Positions 52,318-63,330 of a stretch of 64,000 nucleotides of DNA are shown piece by piece; position 1 is the first letter of the stretch, and each line of letters begins with the position of its first letter. A model generated the notes under the pieces. That model was not told the origin of the DNA, made no database searches, and saw only the letters and a program-made list of their open reading frames with translations. A program made the translations under genes and the position numbers. Origin of the DNA: Yponomeuta sedellus (Eukaryota > Arthropoda > Insecta > Lepidoptera > Yponomeutidae); contig OW203745.1 in NCBI GenBank assembly GCA_934045075.1, forward strand, positions 15,000,768-15,064,767, written 5' to 3'.

Positions 52318-52490
52318 TAAAAACCTCCACCTAAGGCTAAAAAATCCACCCATGCCGGGATTCGAGCCCGCGACCTCTGGCTATCCGTGCCAGCGCTCTT
52401 TCCAACTGAGCCAATGGGCCACTCACCGGCATCAGTGAAATTTCGAACCTCTTTACAATACTCTCTGTTTAAAAACCTATTTACCTGTGG
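52318..52490 (-). repeat. tRNA-cassette repeat, minus strand, truncated
   Basis: Cassette 52347-52420 (acceptor arm altered to GGCCCAT) between a damaged end motif (aaacctccacctaaggcta) and 'tttaaaaacctattta'. Confidence 0.8.
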
Positions 52491-52554
52491 GTTTTAGGGT
52501 TTATATACATATTGTAAAATCAACTTGACTTCACTCACAGTAGATTAAAACTAA

Positions 52555-52797
52555 ATAAATAAATATTCATGGACATATTACACAGATCTCGTTAGCCCTA
52601 TACTAAGTACAACTAAATGACTTGTGTTATAGGGCTAACTCGACAATAGATTTAATACAATAAATACATGGATAAAATCCAAGACCCGAGACAAACTAGA
52701 AAAGTTCGTTTCCTAGTTTGACCCGGCCGGGGATCGAACCCGAGACCTTCGGTTTTACAGTCAGCATGCCACACCGCTGCGCCACCGAGGGCGTCAA
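52555..52797 (-). mobile_element. tRNA-derived SINE, second family
   Basis: Near-identical to 23225-23485 over the tail and head ('ccggccggggatcgaacccgagaccttcgg...ctgcgccaccgagg'), indicating recent activity of the family. Confidence 0.85.
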
Positions 52798-52936
52798 CTA
52801 GCCGTTAAACTAGCAACTGTAAGCATAATTAAATTCTAATATATAACATACAGGTCTGGCAATAAGTATCACAGGGCCCCGCGATACTAGCTTAACCTAG
52901 TGTGGGGACCGCGGTCGTTCCTTCGATCCCTTATTA

Positions 52937-53085
52937 ACCCCCAGTTTTTCGTACACTAACGATCTGTTGATCAATTGTTAACAGCTGTGAAATGTTTTTT
53001 TTTTGTATGAACTTCGGCCAACTGACAGCTGTTAACAGTAGATTAACGGATTGTTAGTGTAGTTGACGGGGTAAATAACACGCGG
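52937..53085. mobile_element. MITE with ~50-bp inverted ends
   Basis: Left 'acactaacgatctgttgatc' and inner 'gttaacagctgt' are mirrored by 'acagctgttaac' and 'gattaacggattgttagtgt'. Loop about 45 bases, T-rich. Confidence 0.8.
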
Positions 53086-53089
53086 AAGT

Positions 53090-54000
53090 TCGAGAAATAA
53101 TTAAAAACGTTGGTGCGAGCAAGGAGCCAGCGGCGCGGACTAATCTATTTTTTGCACTCAATGACGGTGATTTTAAAAACTACGTACATTGAATTTGAAG
53201 TAAGGATAGAAGATCATTCAATAGCTTTTTTCGGATCCTGGCGCTGACGTCGCTTGTCGGTAAAATTTGTGACTAACTTATTACATTTTCTGTATAATAA
53301 CGAAATTGAACCACATTTCCCTAATAGTTTATTTTTTTATAAATTAATATTAAAAAATCCAATGATTTAATCAATAAGTTATTAAGATCGAGATAACTTA
53401 ATTATTTTAATCAATCTTTCGTAACCCAGTCAGCTACCGTACTTGATAATGAGTTGCTTGTGCCCAATCTCACTAGTCTATGCTACTCCACGTTAGATGG
53501 CGCTAATAGAAATAATTGGGCCACACAGAAGGGACTGGGGCGCGCGCAGACATCACTGATTAAACCGTTCGCAGATAGTAAATGTCACGGATATCCGTGG
53601 TAAATGTTTAGAAATTTTCGAAAACGATACACGAAAATATACCTCATGGATGGTTCACAGATATTTCACATTTTGCAAAATAGGTGGAAGAAATATTTTT
53701 TTTTTTAAGGTTTCTAGTACAAGATCGATTAAGCTATGTTGGTACATCTTTTAATTTTTATGTGATTTATTGACAAATAAGTTGCTTAAAACTTTACTAA
53801 AAACGGTACCGATTATTATGGCAGCTTCCTATAAGAACTCGTGGTCGCAGTTTGTACCCCCTAGTTTTTGAATTCGCAACTTGCTGTTGAGGAACAGTCG
53901 ACAGCATATCACCTTTACATTTTTTAATGTCTTGGAATAATTAACTACATAAACAATAATTAACTATAGCCCTTTAAGTATAACTTCCAACTAAAACATA
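53090..54000. other. Non-coding stretch, no gene seen
   Basis: No coding or RNA feature recognised. The AT content is high. Confidence 0.5.
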
Positions 54001-54799
54001 GATTTTAGGGTTCCGTACCAGAGGGTAAAAACGGGACCCAATTGCTAAGATGGTATGTCCGTCTGTCGGTCTGTCCCCAAGCTGAACGTAAACTCTCATG
54101 AACCGTGTAGCTACAGTTGATATTTTTATAGATGATGTACATATTTATTTAATGAAAGTCATTTCCATTTTAACCGACTTCAAAAGAGGTTATCACATCG
54201 ACGCGTATGTTAATTATTTTTCACTATGTTTTCGCATTATCTTCGTCAAATCTTAACCTATTTCGATATTTTTTTTTGTTCTACTAGGTATAGCGTCCCA
54301 TTGGTCCCATTTTAATTTGGTGAAGATGTCATGAAGACTTTGAGAGATGGAGAAAAGAACTTTTCAATGGACAGCAGCAAATGAGGCCTAATGAGGCCCA
54401 TTCATAAATAATATGCATATGTTTCATAAAATATAATATAAAAGCTGTCCCAGGGTGATGTTCTGATGAAGACTTTCAGAGATGGGAATTTAGAACTTCA
54501 AATTTAAGTAAAAAAAATCACTTTGTTCATCAAATACTTTCATTAAGTAGCACATTATCTGGTGGACATTGTTACGAAGTTCATCAGCTCAAATGTAGTT
54601 CTTGAGAGGTTTTAAGTTTCTAATCTAGATAAAAATATGCCGTTTTCAGTTAACCAGAATTTAAGTCAAAATATACAATTTTACTGTCGTGGTTATTAGT
54701 CAAAAATATACTATAGGCATGCGTAGTTATAAAAGTCACAATATCTATTTAGTTTCATACGAGTTTCACAAGTCAGTCAGTGATTAAAACGGTATAAAA

Positions 54800-55012
54800 C
54801 GAAAATATGTTTACGCAGAGGACAAATACAGCGCTGGTGCACAAAAGTGTATTTTGCATGGGCCCTGTAATTTATAATAAGCTGTCTAGTGCATTAAGAG
54901 AACTGGACTTAGGCTTGTTCAAGCACAAATAAAAAAATATATTATTTAAAAACTGCTATCATACAATAATCGAATTTCTGACTGATAATTATATTGATTA
55001 AAATAAGTATAA
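54800..55012 (+). pseudogene. LINE ORF2 C-terminal remnant
   Basis: The frame TNTALVHKSVFCMGPVIYNKL, then SALRELDLGLFKHK, a stop, and NCYHTIIEFLTDN. 'VYNKLP...F...L...L....FY...E.L' closes many Jockey-group ORF2 proteins. One in-frame stop. Confidence 0.65.
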
Positions 55013-55391
55013 CAATGATATACTATTTGATATTATCCCCGTGACCTCTCTTGTTTGACATTTTTACTTATTATCGCATGGAATGTTATTTTTTTTATGT
55101 TCTTGACATTTTAAATTCTTGATGTTAATATAATAGGTCAATCAAATTAAAAAAAATCCAGGAATTAATTTCCAGAAAGCTGGATATCATTTTATACCAT
55201 CATTTGATCTTAAATGCGTGTAATGCGAATTCGCACGGTCCCAGGAGGTGAGCTCAACTTTTGGGGGCCAAAAAACCGCGAACTTATTACACTTTCTTTC
55301 AGTTTTGTGCTTCTAGCTCGGAAACGGTACTTTGGACTGGAATCTTCGTTATTGCAATATTAAAGAGAGTTAAATTTTGCGTTGTATGATT

Positions 55392-55625
55392 GTCTTCTTC
55401 TTCAGGCTATATTATGGAGTCCACTGCTGGACATAGCCCTCCCCTAGTGATGACCAGAGCGGCCTGTCTTATACCATCATTGGGGGTTAATGCCCATAAT
55501 CCCCACGCTGGGCATGCGGGTTGAGGATCGCAGATTGGTGGCATTGTACTGCAGGGGGCGCTGCTGCCCACCCCCCAGTTTGTGTCCCTTAGTCACCTTT
55601 TACGACACCCGCGGGAAGAATTTGG
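55392..55625 (+). repeat. 'tagtccactgctgg' LINE tail
   Basis: 'cttcttcaggctatattatggagtccactgctggacatagccc...gggggcgctgctgcccaccccccag...acgacacccgcgggaagaatttgggttgg', the most complete copy in the window. Confidence 0.8.
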
Positions 55626-55862
55626 GTTGGTGCTATTCTTTAAGCCGAAACCACACAGCATGATTGTCTAAAACTTTAAATTCGATTTATTGGTATAGCC
55701 GAAATCAAAAGTTGTGAACCGGAACTTATTTACGTGCAAATTTACATTTTGCGAATTTTCAAGACCATATTTCTTTGAAACTGATACTCTTACTTCTATT
55801 GAAATACCCATAAGACAAACATTGTAGAGAATAAAATTTCACATTATACCTAAAAACTATTT

Positions 55863-57292
55863 TTATTTAATCTTTTCAGAGCACTCTCCACCAGCCTCTA
55901 TACCACGTATCATGCGTCTGAACCAATTTTCAAAACATTTATTCCAGTCCTCCGCAGACACCTCTTCCACGGCCTTCTCAAACGCTGCTAGCGCGTCTTC
56001 CGGCGATGAAAACTGTATCCCTTTGAGCAGATTTTTTATTTTAGGCAGTAAAAAGAAGTCACACGGAACCTAATCAGGACTGTAAGGAGGGTCTCCTAAG
56101 ACTCTGATCTGTGTGGAGTCCAGGAAGTCCCTCGTTTTGATCGCAGTGTGCGCGGGCGCGTTGTCGTGGTGAAGAAGGACCCCGCGGAGCCCGTTGTTCA
56201 ATCGCTTGTTGCTCAATTCAGAAAAAAACTTCTGGCAGGCATTTTGTGTTATACCATTCAGCGTTTAATGACTTTGTTTAATTTCAAAGTTACGTACATT
56301 TGAGAATTTGTAGTTGCAATACCACTCGCTAACGGTGAAGGAAAACATCGTGAGGAAACCCGCGGCCTGGTTGGCTCCGCACGTATTGACTAGTCTTTCC
56401 TGTGGGCTAGGCCGACTAAGCTGTCAGGATGGTATAGGTGCTGGGCAAGCCTACACCATCTATAAAACCATGTCCCAGGCACTACAGCGTCGGAGTGGGC
56501 CCTTCACACCTCCACTCACACTAGATGGGTGAAGGCTTCACCCATCTAGTGTGAGTGAAGATACCACTGGACGCTGTATAAATCATCTCATTAAGTAGAT
56601 GCAAAAAGGCCAATATTATTATTATTCAGCGTTGATGCTGCTTTGGTCTCAAAGTGGAATTGAAGTTAGGTACCCCGACAAAGTGAAGAAACTATAAAAA
56701 AAATCCTGCGCTCCTCGATCGCTTCACTTTCGTAGGCGTTGGTTCATTTTGAAACAACCAAACTGTCGACTGATGCTTTGTTTCTGGATCATATTGAGAA
56801 ATCCAGGATTCGTCACCTGTCACAGTGTCGTAAACGCGCCGTGACGAGCCAGCATCAAATTTTTGTAACAAATCACGGCACCAATCCACACGGGCCTGCT
56901 TCTGAGCTTCGGTGAGGTTGTGCGGCACCCAGCGGAAAATTATTCTCCTTACGGGAAGGTGCTTGTGCAAAATCTTGTGAACACTTCCTGAACCAATCTG
57001 CAGTGTATGCTGAATCTTTTCGTACTTAATTCGTCTGTTTTCTTGAATTATTTTTTTTACTGCCAGCAAACTTTCTTCGGTGACAGCCGTGATAGGACGA
57101 CCACTCCTTTGTTCATTCCCTCAAAGTAAGATGACCGCGTTTGAACTCGCTATACCAGCGGTAGATGGTTGTTTTTGAAGGTCCTTCATTCATAAAAGCA
57201 ATCCGAAGTCGATCACATGACTCAACAGGTCTTAAGCCACATTTGAAATAGTATAAAATCATAGCACGAAAATGTTCTGAATGCCGATCCAT
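55863..57292 (-). pseudogene. Mariner-family transposase, inactive
   Basis: DD34D transposase that would cut and paste mariner ends. Seen from the N-terminus: MDRHSEHFRAMILYYFKCGL and the paired HTH region (TTIYRWYSEFKRG), RPITAVTEESLLAVKKII, first Asp in TGDESWI, second in LLHHDNAPAHT, third in PPYSPD*VPCDFF. C-terminal WFRRMIRGIEAGGECSEKIK then TAA. Defects: frameshift near 57115, a 358-bp insertion at 56266-56623, and a stop codon in the PPYSPD block. Length without the insertion is about 357 codons, normal for the family. Confidence 0.93.
56266..56623 (+). mobile_element. 358-bp SINE-like repeat inserted in the mariner
   Basis: ATTCAGCGTT is duplicated at 56256-56265 and 56624-56633, so the boundaries are exact. 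It ends in (att)n. Inside is 'aacatcgtgaggaaacccgcgg' and a perfect 22-bp hairpin around 'gatgggtgaaggcttcaccc' (56512-56556). Family members are listed at 20775, 40605 and 42182. Confidence 0.88.
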
Positions 57293-58027
57293 TTTGGCTC
57301 TCAAAAAATGCGGAGGGAAATTTGAAAATCGGACAGTAGTATTTTTACTTTTAAATAAATGACGTTTTCATAACAACTACTAGTGGCCAATGTCTTATAC
57401 ATAAAAACTATTTTTCAAAACTTTCTGAGTGGCCTGGTATAGACAACTCAACTTTCAAATTCAGTTATTATCTAAGACTATATTTGCATGAATTCAAAAT
57501 TATACTTTTTTCATTTTGTGGATTTTCCGTTAGTATGAGGTGTGAAGTCTACATTTAAGGCAATTTGAGGGTAAGGAACATTTCAATGCAACATTTTAAG
57601 GACGCGGTCAGAAAACTAGAGATTCGAAGTAGGTATTGTGAATGAAAAACAATTTTACGCAAGTGATCTTTAATTAGTACCTTAGGAAGCAATAGAAACA
57701 TTAAAAATGAATGTGACATTGATAAAATATATAGATATGCAGCACAGCATTCAAGTTCCCATTTTCTTAGTTGTTGAAATTACCCGGTTCACAACTTTTG
57801 ATTTCAGATATACCACTAAGCCTAATTACTTGTAAATTTCTATATTACTTGTTACTATAAATTCTTCTTAGTCTGTACCTACGCTCTACTGAGCAGTCGT
57901 GGTCTTCAAAAAAAGGCTTCATTATAGGCTAATGTTGCGTGTCTCACGATGTCTCGCCGACGTTTACAATATTTACAGAATATTTCGTTGTATTCACTTC
58001 AAAAATAAATAATTTAATTAATAATAG

Positions 58028-58076
58028 TACCTACGGAACCCTTCGTGCGCAAGTCAGACTCGGACTTGGCCAGTTG
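58028..58076 (-). repeat. End fragment of the 'agggttccgtacc' repeat
   Basis: 'acggaacccttcgtgcgcaagtcagactcggacttggcca', read in the same sense as 12200-12253. Confidence 0.65.
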
Positions 58077-58789
58077 ATTTTTTTACTTACTATGATTGCT
58101 TGCTAGATACCGATTTGGTACCTAATCCATAATTATACAAATTAGACATATTCATGCCTGCTCACACACTTGGTTCATTCATCGCATGGGTGCTATAAAA
58201 CTATTATAACGAAGAACTAATAATTTTAGATCTTCTACAAATGTAGTTTGTTGTAGATTCAACACTAGTAATTTGTATCTTTTTACATTTACATCAGCTC
58301 TTCTAAATAGGTAGATCAGATTTCTGTTGGTAGAAAGTTAAAACAAACGCAATCATTTTTCGTCCAACGAACGATTGCGCTCGGGGTGCCAGGCGACGTT
58401 GCCAAGTAGTGCGGGGTGAGTACCTAGGCGACGCGTCGTTGCCAAGTTGCCCTAGCAACATCTCTGCATCCATCGCCGTGTGTGGGAGCGTGTTTTACTT
58501 TTGAGAGTAGGTATGTTCTGCGTAAGATTGTAAACGTAGGTAGTGGTTATATACTCTGATTGTAAGCACGTGATATGTGAGTAAGCTACCTATGCTCTGG
58601 GTATCTGCCTTAGTTAAAATTAATATAGATAGTAAATAATCTAGGAGCCCGCGCGACACATTAGCACACTAGCTAAAACGGCGAGGGCTATTGTCTGTCT
58701 TTGTGTTGTCTCACCGGCCCGGCACCGGCTCGCGACTCCGGGGCCGGTCGGCGCCGCACGGTGGGCTGAGAATCACGTTTCAAAGACAT

Positions 58790-59070
58790 ATGAACTTGAG
58801 TTTTCAAGTGTCACTTTTTTCTCTCGAAATAGGTTTTATTACTCATTATCATTACTATATTAAACAATGTGATGAAAGACTATTTAGAGAGCAAACGGAT
58901 GTGTAAGAATTTTTCGAAGAAAAATTTTTATGGAGCTGACATGAAAAGTGGCTATAGCTCTGGAATCGCAAGTTTGGCCGTAATATCCTTGGAGATGTAA
59001 AAAGTGCTATTTATTTGTGATTTTTCGGCATACTTTTTATAGCAGTGCCCTTTGCGATTTTTTTAAAATT
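58790..59070 (+). repeat. Left arm of internal inverted repeat in the Transib element
   Basis: 'gaacttgagttttcaagtgtcac ... ggccgtaatatcc ... tttttcggcatactttttatagc ... gcgattttttta' is repeated inverted at 59680-59951 with about 85-90% identity by eye. Confidence 0.85.
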
Positions 59071-59172
59071 AATAATGTGTATTTTATACTTAAATGACTA
59101 GTTAGACCAACTTTAGATATACCCTATACCATATGCCCTAGCCTATGAAATTAAAATTAGGCGTGTTATATA

Positions 59173-59221
59173 TAATGTACATATTATCCCTTTATTTTGT
59201 AAAGGGATAATATGTACATTA
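59173..59221. repeat. Perfect 21-bp hairpin
   Basis: TAATGTACATATTATCCCTT and its complement are separated by seven bases (ATTTTGT), inside the Transib element between its two internal arms. Confidence 0.95.
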
Positions 59222-59319
59222 GACGACATTCACCAAAGTAAGAAAGGTTTTAATAAAATACCAATTTTTCAAAATATATTTTACTAATTGCACATTCACT
59301 GACCACGAACTGGCAGACG

Positions 59320-59465
59320 CCAAGTAGGACACCTACCAGTTCGCTCGACCGATGATCCCAAAAATATCGCTGGTGGTGGCTGGGTGAGGATTGCTGAGGA
59401 TAGAGTAATGTGGCTTGCCCTGGGAGAGGCCTATATGCAGCAGTGGACAAATACAGGCTGATTGA
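59320..59465 (+). pseudogene. LINE ORF2 C-terminal fragment inside Transib
   Basis: The frame reads DDPKNIAGGGWVRIAEDRVM then WLALGEAYMQQWTNTG and stop. This is the 'W.R.A.DR..W..LGEAY.QQW' ending of insect RTE-type LINEs. Confidence 0.8.
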
Positions 59466-59679
59466 TTGCACATTAAATATAAAGACCGTTTCTTTATCAT
59501 GAATTCCCAAAAACGTTAATATCACTTTAATAATTCGTAAAACAAGTCTTATTAATTAAACACATAATGTATATGCTCAGTTTTAATTTCATAGACTAGG
59601 GTACAGGAATATCTAACTACGCATAATCAGGACACAAAAGCATTAGAACTACTCATTTTAGTACAAAGTACACATTATA

Positions 59680-59951
59680 ATTATATTTTTAAAAATCGCA
59701 AAAGGTACCGCTATAAAAAGTATGCTGAAAAATCACAAATAAGTAGCACTACATCTGCAAGGATATTACGGCCAAACTTGCGATTCTAGAGTTATAGCCA
59801 CTTTTCATGTCAGCTTCATACAGATTTTTCTTCGAAAAATTCTTACGCGTCCGTTTGCTCTATAAATTGTCTCTCATCACATTGTTTAGTGTAGTAATGA
59901 GTAATAAAACCTATTTCGAGAGAAAAAAGTGACACTTGAAAACTCAAGTTC
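59680..59951 (-). repeat. Right arm of internal inverted repeat in the Transib element
   Basis: Complement of 58790-59070. It stops short of the terminal CACGGTG motif and runs into a GC-rich 'cccgccggtgccgtcaccggggg' block. Confidence 0.85.
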
Positions 59952-60268
59952 CTAGAGTCCCGCCGGTGCCGTCACCGGGGGGTAGCAAGCAATATTTTTT
60001 CAAGTTATTTAAGCGTCTATCTTCATATTTTCACAATTAATATTAACAATAACATCATGTATGATGACTAAATCACCGAATTAGTTAATAACACCTGAGG
60101 TATACTAGGAATTGGAGTTTGATTACCATTAGGGGTATTGTAGTTGCGTATAAATGGAAGGTAAAATATTTTATGTGCTCATTGACATTTTGTCCTGCTA
60201 AAAAAACATACTTATCCAAATCATAAAGAGAAAAATATGGAATCGCAAGTCTGACAACTAAACTTGAC

Positions 60269-62145
60269 TTGTTCGTGGTTTTGAAGCAGTGTGGAAAGCT
60301 AAGCAACTACTCTACTTTGTTGGAAAAAGTTGTATCGCTATTGAACCTTCATCATCTGTCCGATGAAGATCTTGATATAATTCGAGAATTCTGTCGAAGA
60401 TTCAGTCAACAAGTTACCAAGAGATGGAAGACAGCAAATAGAAACCAGGATATTTTCAGAAAAAAATATGAAAACTGGCTCGTAATGAGTATTGACTGGC
60501 CATGTTGTGTTGTTTCACATATTATACCAGATGGAACAGCTTCGGTATGCCAAGAAGGCATAAGTTCTTGCACTGAAGTACCATTTGGATCTTTGGGAGC
60601 AAAACAAAGGAAAAGGAGGCTACAACATGAAAGTCATGAAGACACCGATGAATCAATCTGTGTTACAATAGAAAATTTGAAGAAAGAAGGAAACGAATGT
60701 TTAGGCAAAGTAATTTAAGAAGAATCCTGAAGAAGCAGTAAAAATCTATAACGATATAGAAATGAAGAAATTAAAGAAAAGTACAGTTACGCCAGAAAAA
60801 GCGCTAGGCCTTTTATTTTCTCTGAACAGACTATCACCCATCGTATTACAAGATTCAGCAAGCCAAGTCAAGCTGTTATCCTCCCGATCAGGCTTTCATT
60901 ATAAATGACACCATGGCGAAACTAGATCTGCAAGCTCTGTTGAATATAACCATACAACAAATTTTGAAAACCTTACCAGAACTGTCTGCTTACATGGGTA
61001 AAACACTGGTTTTGTTATCCAAGTGGGGTTTCGACGGTTCATCAAACCAAAGCAGATACAATCAAAGCATTGAAGGAGGTGAAATAGATGAATCTCTGTT
61101 TATGACAACACTTGTTCCGCTGCAGTTATCTAACGGGACTGAAGTTATATGGAAAAACCCGAAGCCATGCTCAGTTTTCTACTGTAGACCTGTACAGTTT
61201 CTTTTCGCAAAAGAAAGCGAGTCTCTCGTAAAAGAAGAAATGAAGAAAATGGAAGAGGAAATAGCTGCATTGGTGCCCTCAGAATGCAGAAATATAAAAA
61301 TAAATCATGATCTAGTCATGACTATGATCGACGGAAAAGTTTGCAGTTATTTATCCGAAGCTCTTTCCAGTGCAGTTTGCTATTTATGTCTAGCAAAACC
61401 GAGCGAGATGAACAATATTGATGCAGTAATACGAAAAGAAGTAGCCAACAACATGTTAAAATTCGGCTTATCTCCGTTACATGCCCAAATTAACTGCATG
61501 GAATGTTTGCTACATATAGCATACAGACTGGAGTTGAAGACTTGGGCAGTAAGAGGAGATAAAGATAAGGCTGTCATGCTGACCAAAAAGCAGTTGCTGC
61601 AAGAACGATTCCAACAGAAGCTTGGTCTTCTTGTGGACGTGGTCAAACAGAGCTCTGGAACAACGAACGATGGAAATAACGCACGAAAATTCTTCGATGA
61701 CCCAAAACAGACAGCCGAGATAACAGGAGTGGATGAAGAATTGATTAGAAGATTTGCAGTCATACTTCAAGCCATTACATCTGGTGAAGAAATAAACGTC
61801 GACAAGTACAAAGAATATGGCCGAAGTACTGCAGAAAGGTACCTGGACCAATACAGCTGGTACTATATGCCAGCTACAGTGCACAAGTTGCTAATCCATG
61901 GTGCTGAAATTATAAGGAACTCCTTGGTTCCTACTGGGATCTTATCTGAAGAAGCATCCAAAGCTCGCAACAAAGATTTTCGATGTTAACGAGAATTTCA
62001 CTCGCGAAAGAACACCAGGAAGAATTCAAACGAAGATGTCATCAAAAGGATGCTTCTCACTTCTGATCCTTTTATTTCTTCAATGCGACCAGTTATGAGG
62101 ATAGCTTTAAAGAAAAAAATGAGTCAAGAAGCAGTGGATCTTTAG
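60269..62145 (+). pseudogene. Transib transposase (RAG1-core homologue), degenerate
   Basis: Segment A (60269-60718) carries the N-terminal helical region (LSDEDLDIIREFCRRFSQQV, RKKYENWL), with a frame break at about 60716. The frame carrying YYKIQQAKSSCYPPDQAF joins segment B at about 60838. Segment B (60913-61989, 358 codons) holds the catalytic core: D41 in KWGFDGSS, D140 in TMIDGKV, C156-x2-C159 (CYLC), and E346 in GILSEEASKARNKD, equivalent to RAG1 D600, D708 and E962. A TAA at 61987-61989 interrupts, then the same frame runs on as NEDVIKRMLLTSDPFISSMR to a stop at 62143-62145. The family cuts by a DDE hairpin mechanism at CACxxTG ends. All three acidic residues survive; frameshifts and a stop make it inactive as it stands. 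Confidence 0.9.
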
Positions 62146-63159
62146 GTATTACAACGACATCATATTGAGTTCTGTAACGTCGAAAATATTGAAAGTGACA
62201 CAGATTCCGAGAAAGAAACTGATTTATATGAATAATTTATATGATTTTTGTTTGCAATATGTTATTGTAATTCTTTTATTTATATTTTTTATACATTGGT
62301 TTCTTTTCTTGTCTTTTATGTACCTATTTTAATGTAAAGGATTCATAGCTAGTATTTTATTCATGTAGTTTTAAAGGCTTATTTTTTATGTTTACATGAT
62401 TTAACATTTTTAAAATGTATGTGTGTTTTAAAATGTAACTTGGACTTATTTCATGTATCTTTGTAAATATTTTATGCTTGTGTTTTTCCTCGTGTACAAT
62501 AAAGAATATTCATATCTTATTTGATTTTCATGTGTATAATTTGTTCGCATATGACAATGTTTTAGAACAGTATTTAAGTAGTTATATTGTATGATTCTTT
62601 ATAATTATAAAGAATCCTTAATTAAGGAAGGTACATAATTTGACAAACACAAAATATACGCTTAAATACCTTAAAAAAATATTTTAAATGCATTTAATTT
62701 TTTTTCGACCAAAGTCGCACGAGTGCGCCCATAGTGCAGTATGTCAAAAAATCCATAAAAATGCAGGCAATAATCGTGCTGAAGGAAATAACGGGCAAGT
62801 GTGCGATAATCAAGTTATGGCCAATTTTATAGTAACTTCCATACATTTTTTTTAACCAAGTGGAAAAAAAGTACTTGCACAAAGGTAAACATACTGCACT
62901 TCAAATATGTTGAAAGATTAGCCTTCCTAAGTGGATTCCTGTGAAAAAAAAATAACAATCCAAAATTCGATCTCTAAGTCTATGGGGAGCGATTTTCAGC
63001 CCACCGTGCGGAGGGTGAGACTCGTATTTCGTATCGGCGTCGTAGGTGTAAAAGATATAACAAATATAGTCGACGGCTTGGACGATACCATTGTTATATC
63101 TACGCGTTTTACTTTACGTGTCGTCGTGTTGAAGTCCGTGTCAGCACTGTACCACTCAC

Positions 63160-63330
63160 CGGGCGTAACCCGGCATCGACACCGGCACAATGGAAAAACG
63201 AAACCCGGCACCGGTGCCTGATGCCTGTGCAACGGCCATGCCGGTGTGCCGTGCCGGTCCGGGCCGATGAGTCGAAACACGCCCAATGCCGATGCCGGCG
63301 TGACGACGACGACGACGGCTCCCGGCGCGG
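63160..63330. repeat. GC-rich block with repeated 'ccggcaccgg/ccggtgcc' and (gac)n
   Basis: Multiple CCGGCAC/GTGCCGG words and 'gacgacgacgacgac'. Open frames of 67-96 codons on both strands overlap here but show no family features. A similar GC-rich block precedes the left Transib end at 58711-58756. Confidence 0.6.

Larger units (their letters stand above)
55691..57815. mobile_element. ~2.1-kb inverted-repeat-bounded element enclosing a mariner
   Basis: 'gaaatcaaaagttgtgaacc' at 55701-55720 faces 'ggttcacaacttttgatttc' at 57786-57805, with matching flanks (ggtatagc / atatacc). The mariner coding region lies inside but off-centre. Confidence 0.6.
58757..63008 (+). mobile_element. Transib DNA transposon (RAG1-related), ~4.25 kb
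   Basis: Terminal inverted repeats: CACGGTGGGCTGAGAATC at 58757-58774 and the complement of CACGGTGGGCTGAAAATC at 62991-63008, 17 of 18 matching. The first seven bases CACGGTG resemble the V(D)J recombination heptamer CACAGTG. Both ends sit in GC-rich sequence (cgccg before, cggag after), as Transib prefers, but the five flanking bases do not form a perfect duplication. It contains the transposase pseudogene 60269-62145, a 280-bp internal inverted repeat, a LINE tail and a hairpin. It is longer than typical Transibs (~3 kb) because of these additions. Confidence 0.85.

Noticed and set aside
276..52420. Calling the tRNA-like cassettes functional tRNA-Ser genes
   Set aside because: C33, short variable loop, imperfect T-stem and repeat context argue against translation function.
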